Shown here: in pieces, positions 41,474 through 50,613 of the stretch | Numbering within the stretch: position 1 is the stretch's first letter | How the letters are laid out: the number at the start of each line of letters is the position of its first letter | Assembly: GCA_019694755.1 (NCBI GenBank) | Contig: JAIBBI010000003.1 | Span: forward strand, 32,142-96,141 | Direction: 5' to 3' | DNA: 64,000 bases | DNA from: Gemmataceae bacterium | GTDB taxonomy: Bacteria; Planctomycetota; Planctomycetia; Gemmatales; Gemmataceae | Position numbers and translations under genes: made by a program | Notes under the pieces: generated by a model | Told to the model about the DNA's origin: nothing | The model's database searches: none | What the model saw: only the letters and a program-made list of their open reading frames with translations

Positions 41474-42954
41474 GGCCTCAGCGCGCGGATTCGATCCGTG
41501 GCGAGTTTGTAAGCCTCGACCTTCTTTTTCCATTGTTCGGCATCGGATTCCTTCTTCTTTCGCTCGTATTCCTCGTTGAGTTCCTTGGCGATTTGTTGAT
41601 GAGTCTTGAATCGATAGGTCCGGTCGGGGTCGTACCAGGTGTGAACGCCAAAATTGGTCACGATCCGGAGCAGGACATTGGCTTCAAACTGGGACGAATT
41701 GAACTTGTTCTTGGGCACGACGACGACGAATCCGCCCGAGCGGTTCAGAAAACACTGCGTGATGATTTCTCCCTCCGTCTCTCCACGCTCGCACGCGGAG
41801 AGGTCGACTTCCTGGCGAGGAATGCGGACGAAATTGCCGTTGGTTTTGTCGAGTCGGAAGTAGCTCAATCCGGTCTCAAACAGGTTGGACGAAGGATTGA
41901 AAGTGTACATCTGGTTGCGGACAAAAACCGTTTCTATCTGGTCAACGGGTATCGTTTTCGGTTTGGCCGGATCGAGTGAAGCAACGTGCAAGGTTGTCGG
42001 AGTCGCGGCGACCAGCACCGCGTTTTCGTAGTCCACGCCGCGACGATTTGCCGAGCCGCGACGTCGAATGCTAATGACGAGTCCGGGCTTGAGTTCGAGT
42101 GGCGGGTCGTCCGCATCGGGTGCGGCCGCTCCGCCACGTGCCTTGTTCAGGGCGGCCACGTCGTCCACGGGTTGCTCGGCAGGCGGTTTCTTTCTCAGTT
42201 CGGCCAAGATGTCCTGATTGGCCTTCCTCGCCTCGTCTGCAACCACATCCAGCTTGCGGGCGTCTTCCTTTCGGATTTCCTCGTTGCGTCGGTTGGTCTC
42301 GTCGAAGGATGTCGCCAGCCCTTTGACATCCTGGCTGAGTCCGGCCAGTTGTTTCGCCGTCTCGTCGAGACGGGCGTCGACCTGCTTGACGTCTTTCTTC
42401 ACTTCTGTAACCGCCTGGTCGGTCGATCGGCCCCGTGTATCAATCAGCCAGATGGCTCCAGCGATCAGAAGCAGCAGGGCAAGGAAGACGCCCACGAGGA
42501 CGGCGGTCAGTGACCTGTTCCTGGATTGTGTTTCCAGAAGGAGTTTGCGAGTCACCGACACGCCCTCGGAAGGGGCCGGCGGATGCGCCGGTCGCGAAGC
42601 CACCGGCTTCGGCCGTGGTGGTATCGGTACGGGCGAACTATTCAATTCCAGGTCGAGCACCTTGAGTCGGGGGCCCGTTTGGCCCAGCCGAAACTCATCG
42701 CCGATCTTCAGGGCGGCCGTCTTCAGTCTTGTCGGGGTGGCATTCAGAAAGGTGCCGTTGGTCGACTCCTGATCTGCGAGCGTGGCCGCCCTGTCGGATA
42801 CCGTTATGGTCGCGTGCTCCCAGCTCACGTTGTCGGCAGCTTCCGCGAAACAAAGTTCGCTGGCCGGGTCGCGTCCGATTCGGACCACCGGCTTGTCCGC
42901 GACAAAATCAAACCCCGGACCGTTGGCCGGCGTGACCCGCAATCGCAACCTCAT
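41452..42954 (-). CDS. FHA-domain single-pass membrane protein with coiled coil
   Basis: A 500-residue protein. The FHA domain (about residues 5-95) has VVRIGRDPASELCFA, VSWEHATI and ESTNGTFLN, so the phosphothreonine-binding Arg, Ser/His and Asn are present. A Pro-rich linker is followed by a membrane helix SLTAVLVGVFLALLLLIAGA near 160, then a long heptad-like coiled coil (VTEVKKDVKQVDARLDETAK to about 290) and a beta-rich C-terminal domain with no family I recognise. This puts the FHA inside and the C-terminal domain outside the membrane. It overlaps the upstream double-FHA gene by four bases. Confidence 0.8.
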   Translation of the reverse strand: MRLRLRVTPANGPGFDFVADKPVVRIGRDPASELCFAEAADNVSWEHATITVSDRAATLADQESTNGTFLNATPTRLKTAALKIGDEFRLGQTGPRLKVLDLELNSSPVPIPPRPKPVASRPAHPPAPSEGVSVTRKLLLETQSRNRSLTAVLVGVFLALLLLIAGAIWLIDTRGRSTDQAVTEVKKDVKQVDARLDETAKQLAGLSQDVKGLATSFDETNRRNEEIRKEDARKLDVVADEARKANQDILAELRKKPPAEQPVDDVAALNKARGGAAAPDADDPPLELKPGLVISIRRRGSANRRGVDYENAVLVAATPTTLHVASLDPAKPKTIPVDQIETVFVRNQMYTFNPSSNLFETGLSYFRLDKTNGNFVRIPRQEVDLSACERGETEGEIITQCFLNRSGGFVVVVPKNKFNSSQFEANVLLRIVTNFGVHTWYDPDRTYRFKTHQQIAKELNEEYERKKKESDAEQWKKKVEAYKLATDRIRALRPYWWRGW

Positions 42955-43724
42955 GTCACGACCTCCACGACAAATCTCTGTTCGCCGAGTTGAAACCGGC
43001 ACACGGCAGGGAATCGGACGCGATCCGTCCGCACATAAACGCCGTTTCGGCTGGGCATCGCGACGACGGTCCATTGACCGTCGGCGAATTCGAAGCGTGC
43101 GTGTTGCCAGGCAAGGCAGGGGTCGTTCGGTGCGACCGAGCGGCCGAAGGTGACTGCGGGCGGATCGAGCAGAACGTGTTTGTTGCCGCCAAGCTCGGTA
43201 ATGCATGCCACCGGGTAGAGTTCAAATCTGTATCGGCGCGATCCCAGCCACAATTCGGCCCCGTGTTTGAGCGGCCGGCGCGGCACCTGCACGAAGGTCC
43301 CGGAAGGGCTCTGCAGATCATTCAGGTGCCAGACGTATTTGCCGTTTTCTATAGTTCGGACGATCTCCGCGTGGCGAGGCGCGATCAGCGGGTCGTGCGG
43401 TATCTGACAATTGCCTTCCGAGCGTCCGATGACGAATGACTCCGTCCGGATTCGAAACCATTGACCGTCATCCCGGCCATCGTCGAGGACGCAAATTCGG
43501 GCGATCGGCGGTCGACTTTGCGGTCGAAATGCCGCCGCATCGTCGCTACCAGGCCGCACCGCGGAGGCGCTCGGTGGGGGCGGCGTGACGACTTGCTCCT
43601 TGCGTGTCGGAGTCCGCTCGACAGCGGGACGCGGAAGCGGTTCCTTCCGTGTCGGCGTATAGCCGACTCTTCCCGGTTCCGACGAAAAAAGCTCTTCGAG
43701 TTCTTCAAATGGGTCGTCGGGCAT
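42951..43724 (-). CDS. Protein with two FHA domains
   Basis: A 257-residue protein with a disordered, Pro/Thr-rich N-terminus of about 70 residues (TPTRKEPLPRP repeated as TPTRKEQ), then FHA 1 (SFVIGRSEGNCQI, PRHAEIV, SPSGTFVQ) and FHA 2 (VTFGRSVAPNDPC, WQHARFEF, SRNGVYV). The Arg in GRS is kept in both, but the Ser and Asn positions are altered, so phosphopeptide binding may be weak or changed. The Thr-rich tail could be a kinase target. It is between the kinase gene and the FHA membrane gene in one operon. Confidence 0.78.
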   Translation of the reverse strand: MPDDPFEELEELFSSEPGRVGYTPTRKEPLPRPAVERTPTRKEQVVTPPPPSASAVRPGSDDAAAFRPQSRPPIARICVLDDGRDDGQWFRIRTESFVIGRSEGNCQIPHDPLIAPRHAEIVRTIENGKYVWHLNDLQSPSGTFVQVPRRPLKHGAELWLGSRRYRFELYPVACITELGGNKHVLLDPPAVTFGRSVAPNDPCLAWQHARFEFADGQWTVVAMPSRNGVYVRTDRVRFPAVCRFQLGEQRFVVEVVT

Positions 43725-43738
43725 GACGGATACCGTGG

Positions 43739-46102
43739 CTAGGGTTGCACGGAAAAGAGCCGCAGTTCCGGTCCAAAACTCACCACCACAGATCGACCGT
43801 CCGCGGAGACTGCGACGGACGTTCCGTTGTTCGAATTCGCGGTCCAGATTGGCTGCGCGGGATTACTCCCCGTCGTATCGTACAGAAGAACCTGGCTTCG
43901 GGTGAGTCCGACGACCCATCGGCCGGTCGGACTGATGGCGCCGTCCACGACCGCTTCCGGCGTCGGGAATGTCTGCGCCTTGGCTCCCTGGATCCATTGC
44001 AACTGATCGGCCGATCGGCGAAGTTGCGCGGCTGAGTGGCCGCCGACGTTGGCGTATTTCACCCATTCAACATTTTTCGGAATGGAAGTCCCGACAACAG
44101 TGGTCCCGGCCGAACTGGCGACGCCCGCCCGGCAGCGGAACATGGGTTGGTTTCCCTCAAAATAGACTCCCAGAATCGTTGATCGCAGGTCCGATGGTTG
44201 CCCGCCGGTGGTTCGCTGTCGGATTGTCGTGACCATCGCTTTCGTGCCAAATGCCGTGATCAGCCGTTTGCCATCAGGCGATATACCAACGGCAGTGGGG
44301 GAATCGGACAGGGACCGAACAGTTTCTGAGGTGCCGGCGGTGACACTCCATTCAGCCACCGAGCTTGAATCCCAAGCGAACAGTCGGCCCGAATCGGATG
44401 GATGAAACGCGACGTGCCTGACGGCATTTCGCATCTTGCCAATAAGCCGGGATTCCGTCGCATTTGCCGTTTTGGGCTCCGTGACGCGGACGTTGAAGCG
44501 AGACAATTCCTTGCCAGTGCCCGGATCGATCAGCCGGCCGGTGCCGGCATTGGCAGTCGGAGATGCGGAAAGCGTGATTGCCAGTTCATTGCGACCGGCC
44601 GGGAAATCCAACTGCGACGGATTCGACGAGATTCCGGCTGGAAGTTCCAATGCGAGTCTTACCGGCAACGCCGTTCCTTCCCTCGACAAAAAGAGAGTCA
44701 AACTGGCAGACTTTCCAGGCATCACCAGAATGTCGTCGATCGGTTGCACGGCATATAGGGGTGATTGCACTGCGATCGGAATGGCCACAGTTTGGGAGTG
44801 CCCGTCGGCTTCGGCAACGACCGATAACTGAAACGGACCCGAAGCCGGCGTGACAATGACTTGTCCATTATCGCTATGAGTGGGGATCAGAGTGTCGCCA
44901 TCAGTGACGGCGCCACGGTCGGCAGTCGCCGCGATCCGGATATCGCCCACCCATCCCGGTCGCCGGACCACTCGCACTAAAACCTTCACCGGTTTGCCAG
45001 ATGGAATCGCGTCGGTCGGGCCCTCAATCTTGAACGTGAATGGCGGGCCGATAGGGGCAATCGGCAAATCGGCAGCGGGTACGATTGGAGCGACCGCGAC
45101 GGGTTGGCCCGCTTGATTCCCTCCGGTTCGGAAGGCGTACCACATTCCTGCTCCGCCAACTGCCAGTGCCAGAAATGACAGGCCGATCGTGATAGGCACC
45201 ACGAGTGATCGCGGCGTGAATTCCCGCGCGTCGTTCGGGCTGCTCGAATCGGAAACCACACTTCTTGCTGCCAAAACGGCATTAGCGAAGTCCTGGCAGC
45301 GGGGGAACCGCCGCGAAGCGTCCTTGGCCATGCCCCGCCCGACCGTTGCGGCGACGGCCGAGGAGGTGCCCGCAGCTTCGTCGAGCGGAATCGGCTTCTC
45401 GCGGATTTGTTTCACAAGAATGACCGCGCCCGTGCTGCCCTCGAACGGGCGTCGGCCGGCCAGCATCTCGTACACGGTGACAGCAAGTGCATATTGATCC
45501 GCACGTCCGCCGCACTTGTCGCCTTTGGCGATCTCGGGTGCCATATACTGCGGAGTACCCAACGCTTCGCCCGATCCCGTAAGCGCCTGCGTCTGTGCGG
45601 CCGTCGCGGAGTCAACGGCCTTGATGACGCCGAAGTCGGCAAGTTTGGCGATACCGTTGTTGTCGAAGAGGATGTTACCGGGCTTCACATCCCGGTGGAC
45701 ATAGCCAGCCGCATGAATATGGTCGAGTGCACTGGAGATAGCAGGAAGCCACGATGCCAGGTCGTCCGGCGAGCACGGCTTCGGTCGGTCATCGAGCGTG
45801 CCACCCGAAAGATACTCGAGCACGGCAAACGGAATGCCATCGTGGCGGGCGAACCCGAGGACATTCACGATCGACGGGTGCCGAAGTTCGACGAGCGTGC
45901 GAACTTCGCGGGCAAACCGGTGCGCAAACTCCGGGTCGGCGAGCAACGCCGGCTTGGGGACTTTGAGGACGACATCACGACCGGTAGAATTTTCGCGAGC
46001 CCGAAATACCGACGCCATCCCGCCCTCGCCCAGAAGGCCGAGTACGTGGTATTTCCCGTCGGCGACGTCGCGGCCGACCCAGGGGGCACGGGTGGCGGTC
46101 AT
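43739..46102 (-). CDS. Membrane Ser/Thr protein kinase with extracytoplasmic beta-propeller-like sensor
   Basis: A 787-residue receptor-type kinase. The kinase domain has YHVLGLLGEGGMASVF (about residue 18), the Lys in VLKVPKP, HRDVKPGNILFD near 134, DFGVIKAV and APEIAKGD; all catalytic residues are present. A membrane helix TIGLSFLALAVGGAGMWYAF is near 310. The outer part has Ig-like segments and then WD-type blades (VRHVAFHPSDSGRLFAWDS; VGISPDGKRLITAFG; VAVSADGRSVVVSFG). The ATG at 46102 was chosen as the first after the divergent ureohydrolase start. It heads the operon with both FHA genes, which are its likely readers; that is inference. Confidence 0.87.
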   Translation of the reverse strand: MTATRAPWVGRDVADGKYHVLGLLGEGGMASVFRARENSTGRDVVLKVPKPALLADPEFAHRFAREVRTLVELRHPSIVNVLGFARHDGIPFAVLEYLSGGTLDDRPKPCSPDDLASWLPAISSALDHIHAAGYVHRDVKPGNILFDNNGIAKLADFGVIKAVDSATAAQTQALTGSGEALGTPQYMAPEIAKGDKCGGRADQYALAVTVYEMLAGRRPFEGSTGAVILVKQIREKPIPLDEAAGTSSAVAATVGRGMAKDASRRFPRCQDFANAVLAARSVVSDSSSPNDAREFTPRSLVVPITIGLSFLALAVGGAGMWYAFRTGGNQAGQPVAVAPIVPAADLPIAPIGPPFTFKIEGPTDAIPSGKPVKVLVRVVRRPGWVGDIRIAATADRGAVTDGDTLIPTHSDNGQVIVTPASGPFQLSVVAEADGHSQTVAIPIAVQSPLYAVQPIDDILVMPGKSASLTLFLSREGTALPVRLALELPAGISSNPSQLDFPAGRNELAITLSASPTANAGTGRLIDPGTGKELSRFNVRVTEPKTANATESRLIGKMRNAVRHVAFHPSDSGRLFAWDSSSVAEWSVTAGTSETVRSLSDSPTAVGISPDGKRLITAFGTKAMVTTIRQRTTGGQPSDLRSTILGVYFEGNQPMFRCRAGVASSAGTTVVGTSIPKNVEWVKYANVGGHSAAQLRRSADQLQWIQGAKAQTFPTPEAVVDGAISPTGRWVVGLTRSQVLLYDTTGSNPAQPIWTANSNNGTSVAVSADGRSVVVSFGPELRLFSVQP

Positions 46103-46149
46103 GAGTATCGATATAACTGAGGGAACGCAGAATTGCCATCGGGGTTGCG

Positions 46150-46947
46150 ATGCCGACGACGATATTTGTCTGCCCGTTCGCGATGTTTGGCAATCCGGGG
46201 ACGCAGCACGGCGCGGAGTTGATTGCCGATGCCGTACGGGAAATGCTCGACGACGCCGCGGAGGAGTCGCGCCCGTGTCGCTCAGTCGCCTTTGCCAATC
46301 AGGTGACGTTGACGGAATTGCCTCTGGCCACGCCGGGCGATGTGGGCGCCTGGCGAATGCGGGCCCGTGCGGCGGCACGCGAGGCCCTGGTGGCCGGGCA
46401 CTTTTTGTTGTGGATCGGCGGGAACCACTTAAGCGTTGCACCGCTTTACGAAGAGCTTGCTGCGATCCCCGGCGCCTGCGTCGCCCAGTTCGATGCCCAT
46501 CTCGATGTCTACCATTTCGATGATGTGATTGAAGACGAAACGCACGGCAATTTCGTCCGTCACCTCGATCCCCGGCCGCCTATTGTCAACTTTGGTCGCC
46601 GAGACTTGTTTCTACCGACGATGGAAACTCGGAAGTTCTACCGTCATGCCGTCGGACCGCTCGAGGACCGGCAAACTGCCATCGCCGCCGCCAAACGTGC
46701 CAAACGGCTGTGCATCGACATCGACTGGGACGTGCTGGACCCGGCCTTTTTTCCTGCCGTCGGCGACGCGCTTCCGATGGGGATGTCGCCCGTCGAGTTG
46801 CTGCAGATCATGAAGTCCCTCTGGAGCCCGCGTGTCTGTGCATTGAGCCTCAGTGAGTTCGACCCGGCACGCGATGACGGGGACAGAAGCCTTCAGCTTG
46901 CTGTATGGCTCATCGAGCAGGTACTCCTCTGGCGGCACGAGGCATGA
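46150..46947 (+). CDS. Ureohydrolase (arginase/agmatinase/formiminoglutamase family)
   Basis: A 265-residue enzyme that would hydrolyse a guanidino or similar group using two Mn ions. The metal motifs are present: WIGGNHLSVAP (usual GGDHS, Asp replaced by Asn), QFDAHLDVY, and DIDWDVLDPAFFPAV. All six His/Asp metal ligands (His in GGNH; DAHLD; DIDWD) are kept. The substrate cannot be told from sequence. It is divergent from the kinase operon with 47 bases between the starts, so control may be shared. Confidence 0.88.
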   Translation: MPTTIFVCPFAMFGNPGTQHGAELIADAVREMLDDAAEESRPCRSVAFANQVTLTELPLATPGDVGAWRMRARAAAREALVAGHFLLWIGGNHLSVAPLYEELAAIPGACVAQFDAHLDVYHFDDVIEDETHGNFVRHLDPRPPIVNFGRRDLFLPTMETRKFYRHAVGPLEDRQTAIAAAKRAKRLCIDIDWDVLDPAFFPAVGDALPMGMSPVELLQIMKSLWSPRVCALSLSEFDPARDDGDRSLQLAVWLIEQVLLWRHEA

Positions 46948-46950
46948 TTG

Positions 46951-47547
46951 CTAGTTTCGCGTCAGGATATACTCGTTGCGTGTCAGCGATCCCTTCGAAC
47001 CGGAATAGTGGATATCGGTGCGAATCCGCAAGCTATTCCCTTCGACATTGACAATCCGACGGATCACGGCCGGTTTGTTGTTGTCCGTTCCGTCGCGAGT
47101 CAATTCCCAGTCCGAATCGGTCCGGGACTGGACGGTCCATTCTTCAGTGCCAATTCGGATACGCGTGCCCTCCGCCGTAAGAGCCCAAGTTGTTGGTGTG
47201 CCTCCGACCACCTTTCCTGAGGGCTCGACGTACGAGAATGCCGTCTGTAATTCGGTTCCCAATAGTTTGCACGTCAAGGTCGTGTTCAAGCGGCTTCGGG
47301 ATTTGTCGTCCGTGTAATCCAGGTACTCCAGCGTCCCGGACCAATTGCCGACAAGCCTGCTCAAGTCGTCTGGTCTCAACATCGGCGTCGACTTGCCGCC
47401 GATTGCACTCGCCGGCCGGGCCTGATTGTTCAACTGCCGGTCCTGCTCGTTCACGTCGCGAAACGCGAAGTAGAGAATGGTGATGATCCCGACTGGATAG
47501 ATGACGGCCAACATCGTGCCGATTCTGGCCGGCCACTGTCGCATCAT
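46951..47547 (-). CDS. Membrane-anchored lipocalin-like protein of unknown function
   Basis: A 198-residue protein with one N-terminal hydrophobic segment (MLAVIYPVGIITILYFAF) and an extracytoplasmic beta-rich domain beginning LSRLVGNWSGTLEYLDYTDD, whose GNWSG...Y.D pattern is like lipocalin or DUF-type GxWxG barrels. No catalytic motif. It converges with the ureohydrolase with a gap of three bases and lies 24 bases upstream, on the same strand, of the stop of the amidase gene's neighbour region; an operon with other genes is not evident. Confidence 0.55.
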   Translation of the reverse strand: MMRQWPARIGTMLAVIYPVGIITILYFAFRDVNEQDRQLNNQARPASAIGGKSTPMLRPDDLSRLVGNWSGTLEYLDYTDDKSRSRLNTTLTCKLLGTELQTAFSYVEPSGKVVGGTPTTWALTAEGTRIRIGTEEWTVQSRTDSDWELTRDGTDNNKPAVIRRIVNVEGNSLRIRTDIHYSGSKGSLTRNEYILTRN

Positions 47548-47570
47548 GGGACCTTTACCCCGTTCGGTCG

Positions 47571-50522
47571 TCAGACCGATTGCAAGAATCGAAGGCGAAA
47601 CGCGAGGAAATCGGTCGTAGTGACAGTCCCGTTTCCGTCGGCATCGAATGTCGATGAGGTACCGAGGAACGCCAGTCGGAATGCGAGGAAGTCGATACTG
47701 TCGACCAGGCCATTGCCGTCCGAATCGCCAAAGAGGCGGAACAGTCGACCGGACCCCGTCGTCGGGGTCACAAAGTTGCCGCCCGCCAAACCGTTGTTGT
47801 CGCCGTCCAGATTTCCGTCGATGGAATCGACCAGCGAACCGGTGACAGTCAGCGTATAGGTCCCGTCAATGAGTGAATTCGTTTCGGAAAACGCGGAGTT
47901 GGCCGGCCACGTCAGCCGAGCAATCGTCTGAGTCGCCGTGCTCGACGTAGAATCGACGGAAAGAGCCACACTTCCCTGGATTCCCGTCGGACCTGTCCGG
48001 ATGAGTTGGAATGCCCCGGTCCCCAAGTCGACGACGCCAGTGAATGTGACTGTCAGGCTGGTTACCATCGACCGTTGTGCCGTCCCGGAGTTTACGAACA
48101 CGCTCTGAACGCGGGGCGGTGGCGGCGCGGAAACGGCAAAATAGCTCAGCACGCGGTCCATAACTGCGGTGCGATTCGCGGCAGATGTAACAGTCTCGAA
48201 AGGAAACGCCAGCATGACGACGTTTCCTCGACCCCCGGTGCCCGGGACCTGCACAGCCGCACCGTTGGTTGTGCTGGCATAGACCATAGCGGATTGAGCA
48301 CCAGCCTGCGGGCTAATGACGTCAGGAAACTGCGCGTCGTAAAACAGCGCGCCGTTATCGAACGTTAGGCTGATGCCGCTGAATATCCCCGCACCGGTTC
48401 CTGTGACGCTGTAGCTGTTAGCGTCGTCGGATACGTAATTCGCCTTCAGCGAATTCTCGTAAAACGGTCGGCCATTGTTCTGTTGGTCGAGATCCCAGCC
48501 GATCTCCGACCCCGACAGGAAGAGATGTCCCCCGGCAGCGAGGTACGATTCCACCTTGGCCTGTTCGGTCGCATCGAACGTACGATCAGCCGTCGATTCT
48601 TCCCCAAGTATCCAGACCACAGCTTTGTAATCTGTGAGATTTACGGCACCGCTGATAACCGCCTCGTTGCTCGTCGAGGCAAACCGGACGCCGGGGCGAG
48701 CCGTCTGAATCGCAGTCGCCACCTGAATGCCGTAATCTCGCGAGTTGCTTTCGCGGGGTCGCACCCGTTCAACCGTGTTGGGCGAGATCCCGTACGGCTG
48801 CGTCGGGTTCAGGGATCGGGCTTGGCGGTCGAATCCGTTGACGATGAGAACCTGCTTCGGTCCACCCCGGGGTGTCAGGGCGAGCACTTCCGAGGGGGCG
48901 GACTCGCCGCCGGCGTTGACCGCAACGATTCGGAAAAAGTAGGGCAGGGTGGGGTCGAATCCCGAAAGTGTGACTGATGTGGTCGCACCGCCTGAAACCG
49001 GGGTGCCACCGTCGAATCCGTAGCCATCGGTCGACGCGTAGATCCGGTATCCTGTCGCCCCATCCCCAATGACTCCGCTCGCTGTGGGAGGTGTCCATGC
49101 GAGCGTAACGCTGCCAATGTTTGGCGAATCCGCTCGCACACTGGATACAGGGCCGGGCAGGGCAGTTGCGGGGGTCGTGTTCCCGTCCACTGCACGGAAG
49201 TACTTGACAAGACCCTGATATGTTGCTCGGGCGACGGCATCGCGAACCTTGGGGTCACGCATCAGTTCGGCATCGAGCTGATTATCGTGGTAGGCGACCT
49301 CGACTATGGTCGCGTCGAATTCGTTGTTGACGTAGTAGTTGTTGATTTCGCCGAATTCGATGTCCGAACGATCGAGCGTGACGTTGGTGCCCGCATCGAA
49401 CCAGTTGTGCTCGAACGATCCGTTCTGAGCGACCAGATCGTTGTTGATTTCGGTACCGAGCGAACTTGCCAGGAGGGCCATGTTGGGCGTCGCCGAGGCC
49501 GGGTCGTTGTTGCCATTGAGCAGTGCGAGGACGCCTCGCCCCCCGGCAGCATTCGAGTGGAAACTCACGAATACGCGGTCGGACAATGTGCCGTTCTGCT
49601 CACGGTTCATGTACTCTGCGTAGCGCGGCGACAAGGATACGGTCGCCGTCCGGTCATCGGTGGATGATCGGTATTCACTGTCGGGAATGCCCTGCGAACG
49701 GTCGACGTGCCATTTTACCCAGTAGATGCCGGCTTCATCTTCGCGGGCCAATCCGGACACTCCGCCGCCGCGGTCGATATCGCCCATGCCGTTGCCGAAG
49801 CGGATCATGTCGGCAATGACGACGCTCCCGGTACTGTTCGACCGGTTACTGATGTCGACATAGCCACTGGTCCCGGCTTCGAAGAAGTAGGTGCCGAGAT
49901 ATACGAGTCCGTTGCCGACGCGGCGATGATTGATCGTGACTTCGGTAATTCCGCCAGAGTGATTCACACGATAAAGCTGGTCGGCAGCGCGATTGGAACC
50001 CGGCGACGACCAGGCGTAAACGGGGTAGAACCCCGCGTGCGTTACCGCGGGCCGGTATCGGGCGTAAGCTGTTTCAACCGCTGACGTAGTCACGTATCGA
50101 TACGGCACGTCGCCTGCGCTGCCGTAGAAAACGCTGGCAGTGCTGTTGGTCCAGGTGCCCGAAAACGTCACGCCCACATCGTCGTTGTCGAGCACGACCT
50201 CGGAAGTCTGGTGACCGATAGGCCGCAATGGTACGACGGTTGCGCCAGCGCGGAAGAGGTAGTCGGCAAGAAACGTCATCTGGTCGACATTGCCGAGGTC
50301 CTCGATCATTTCAAACTGCTCGCCACGCTGAAAGCTCCACGCGCCGGTACCGAGGTTGTCGGCGGTATAGCCGTGCCCGGCGTGGATGTACGCTATCTTG
50401 CCACTGAGTCCACCCGTCGGTTGTGTGCCAACGGGTACGAGACCAGCGGCCGGAGCCAGTCGAACTTCCAACTGTGAAAGGCGAAGCAAACTTTGGCAGC
50501 AGCTCTTCGGCTTACGAGGCAT
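47571..50522 (-). CDS. Secreted N-acetylmuramoyl-L-alanine amidase with golvesin-like, FN3 and dockerin-like domains
   Basis: A 983-residue protein. The N-terminus SQLEVRLAPAAG carries the planctomycete LExRxxP motif. The amidase_3-like catalytic part is split: IAYIHAGHGY near 43 (first Zn His) and, after a golvesin-like insert (about 105-260, VTHAGFYPVYAWSSPGSN), FVSFHSNAAGG near 320 and VEVAYHDNQLDAELMRD near 410. An FN3 domain, a large hydrophobic-core region and two dockerin-like repeats (DSDGNGLVDSIDFLAFRLAF; DADGNGTVTTTDFLAFRLRF) follow. It probably acts on peptidoglycan at the surface. ATG 50522 is used; a TTG two codons earlier is possible. Confidence 0.8.
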   Translation of the reverse strand: MPRKPKSCCQSLLRLSQLEVRLAPAAGLVPVGTQPTGGLSGKIAYIHAGHGYTADNLGTGAWSFQRGEQFEMIEDLGNVDQMTFLADYLFRAGATVVPLRPIGHQTSEVVLDNDDVGVTFSGTWTNSTASVFYGSAGDVPYRYVTTSAVETAYARYRPAVTHAGFYPVYAWSSPGSNRAADQLYRVNHSGGITEVTINHRRVGNGLVYLGTYFFEAGTSGYVDISNRSNSTGSVVIADMIRFGNGMGDIDRGGGVSGLAREDEAGIYWVKWHVDRSQGIPDSEYRSSTDDRTATVSLSPRYAEYMNREQNGTLSDRVFVSFHSNAAGGRGVLALLNGNNDPASATPNMALLASSLGTEINNDLVAQNGSFEHNWFDAGTNVTLDRSDIEFGEINNYYVNNEFDATIVEVAYHDNQLDAELMRDPKVRDAVARATYQGLVKYFRAVDGNTTPATALPGPVSSVRADSPNIGSVTLAWTPPTASGVIGDGATGYRIYASTDGYGFDGGTPVSGGATTSVTLSGFDPTLPYFFRIVAVNAGGESAPSEVLALTPRGGPKQVLIVNGFDRQARSLNPTQPYGISPNTVERVRPRESNSRDYGIQVATAIQTARPGVRFASTSNEAVISGAVNLTDYKAVVWILGEESTADRTFDATEQAKVESYLAAGGHLFLSGSEIGWDLDQQNNGRPFYENSLKANYVSDDANSYSVTGTGAGIFSGISLTFDNGALFYDAQFPDVISPQAGAQSAMVYASTTNGAAVQVPGTGGRGNVVMLAFPFETVTSAANRTAVMDRVLSYFAVSAPPPPRVQSVFVNSGTAQRSMVTSLTVTFTGVVDLGTGAFQLIRTGPTGIQGSVALSVDSTSSTATQTIARLTWPANSAFSETNSLIDGTYTLTVTGSLVDSIDGNLDGDNNGLAGGNFVTPTTGSGRLFRLFGDSDGNGLVDSIDFLAFRLAFLGTSSTFDADGNGTVTTTDFLAFRLRFLQSV

Positions 50523-50613
50523 ACGCAACTCTCGCCCTAAAGGCCCGGGCAGGGCGGTGGGGGTGGGTTTCAGTAATTTACGCCAATTCTACGCGGACCG
50601 GCCATCTCAAGCG

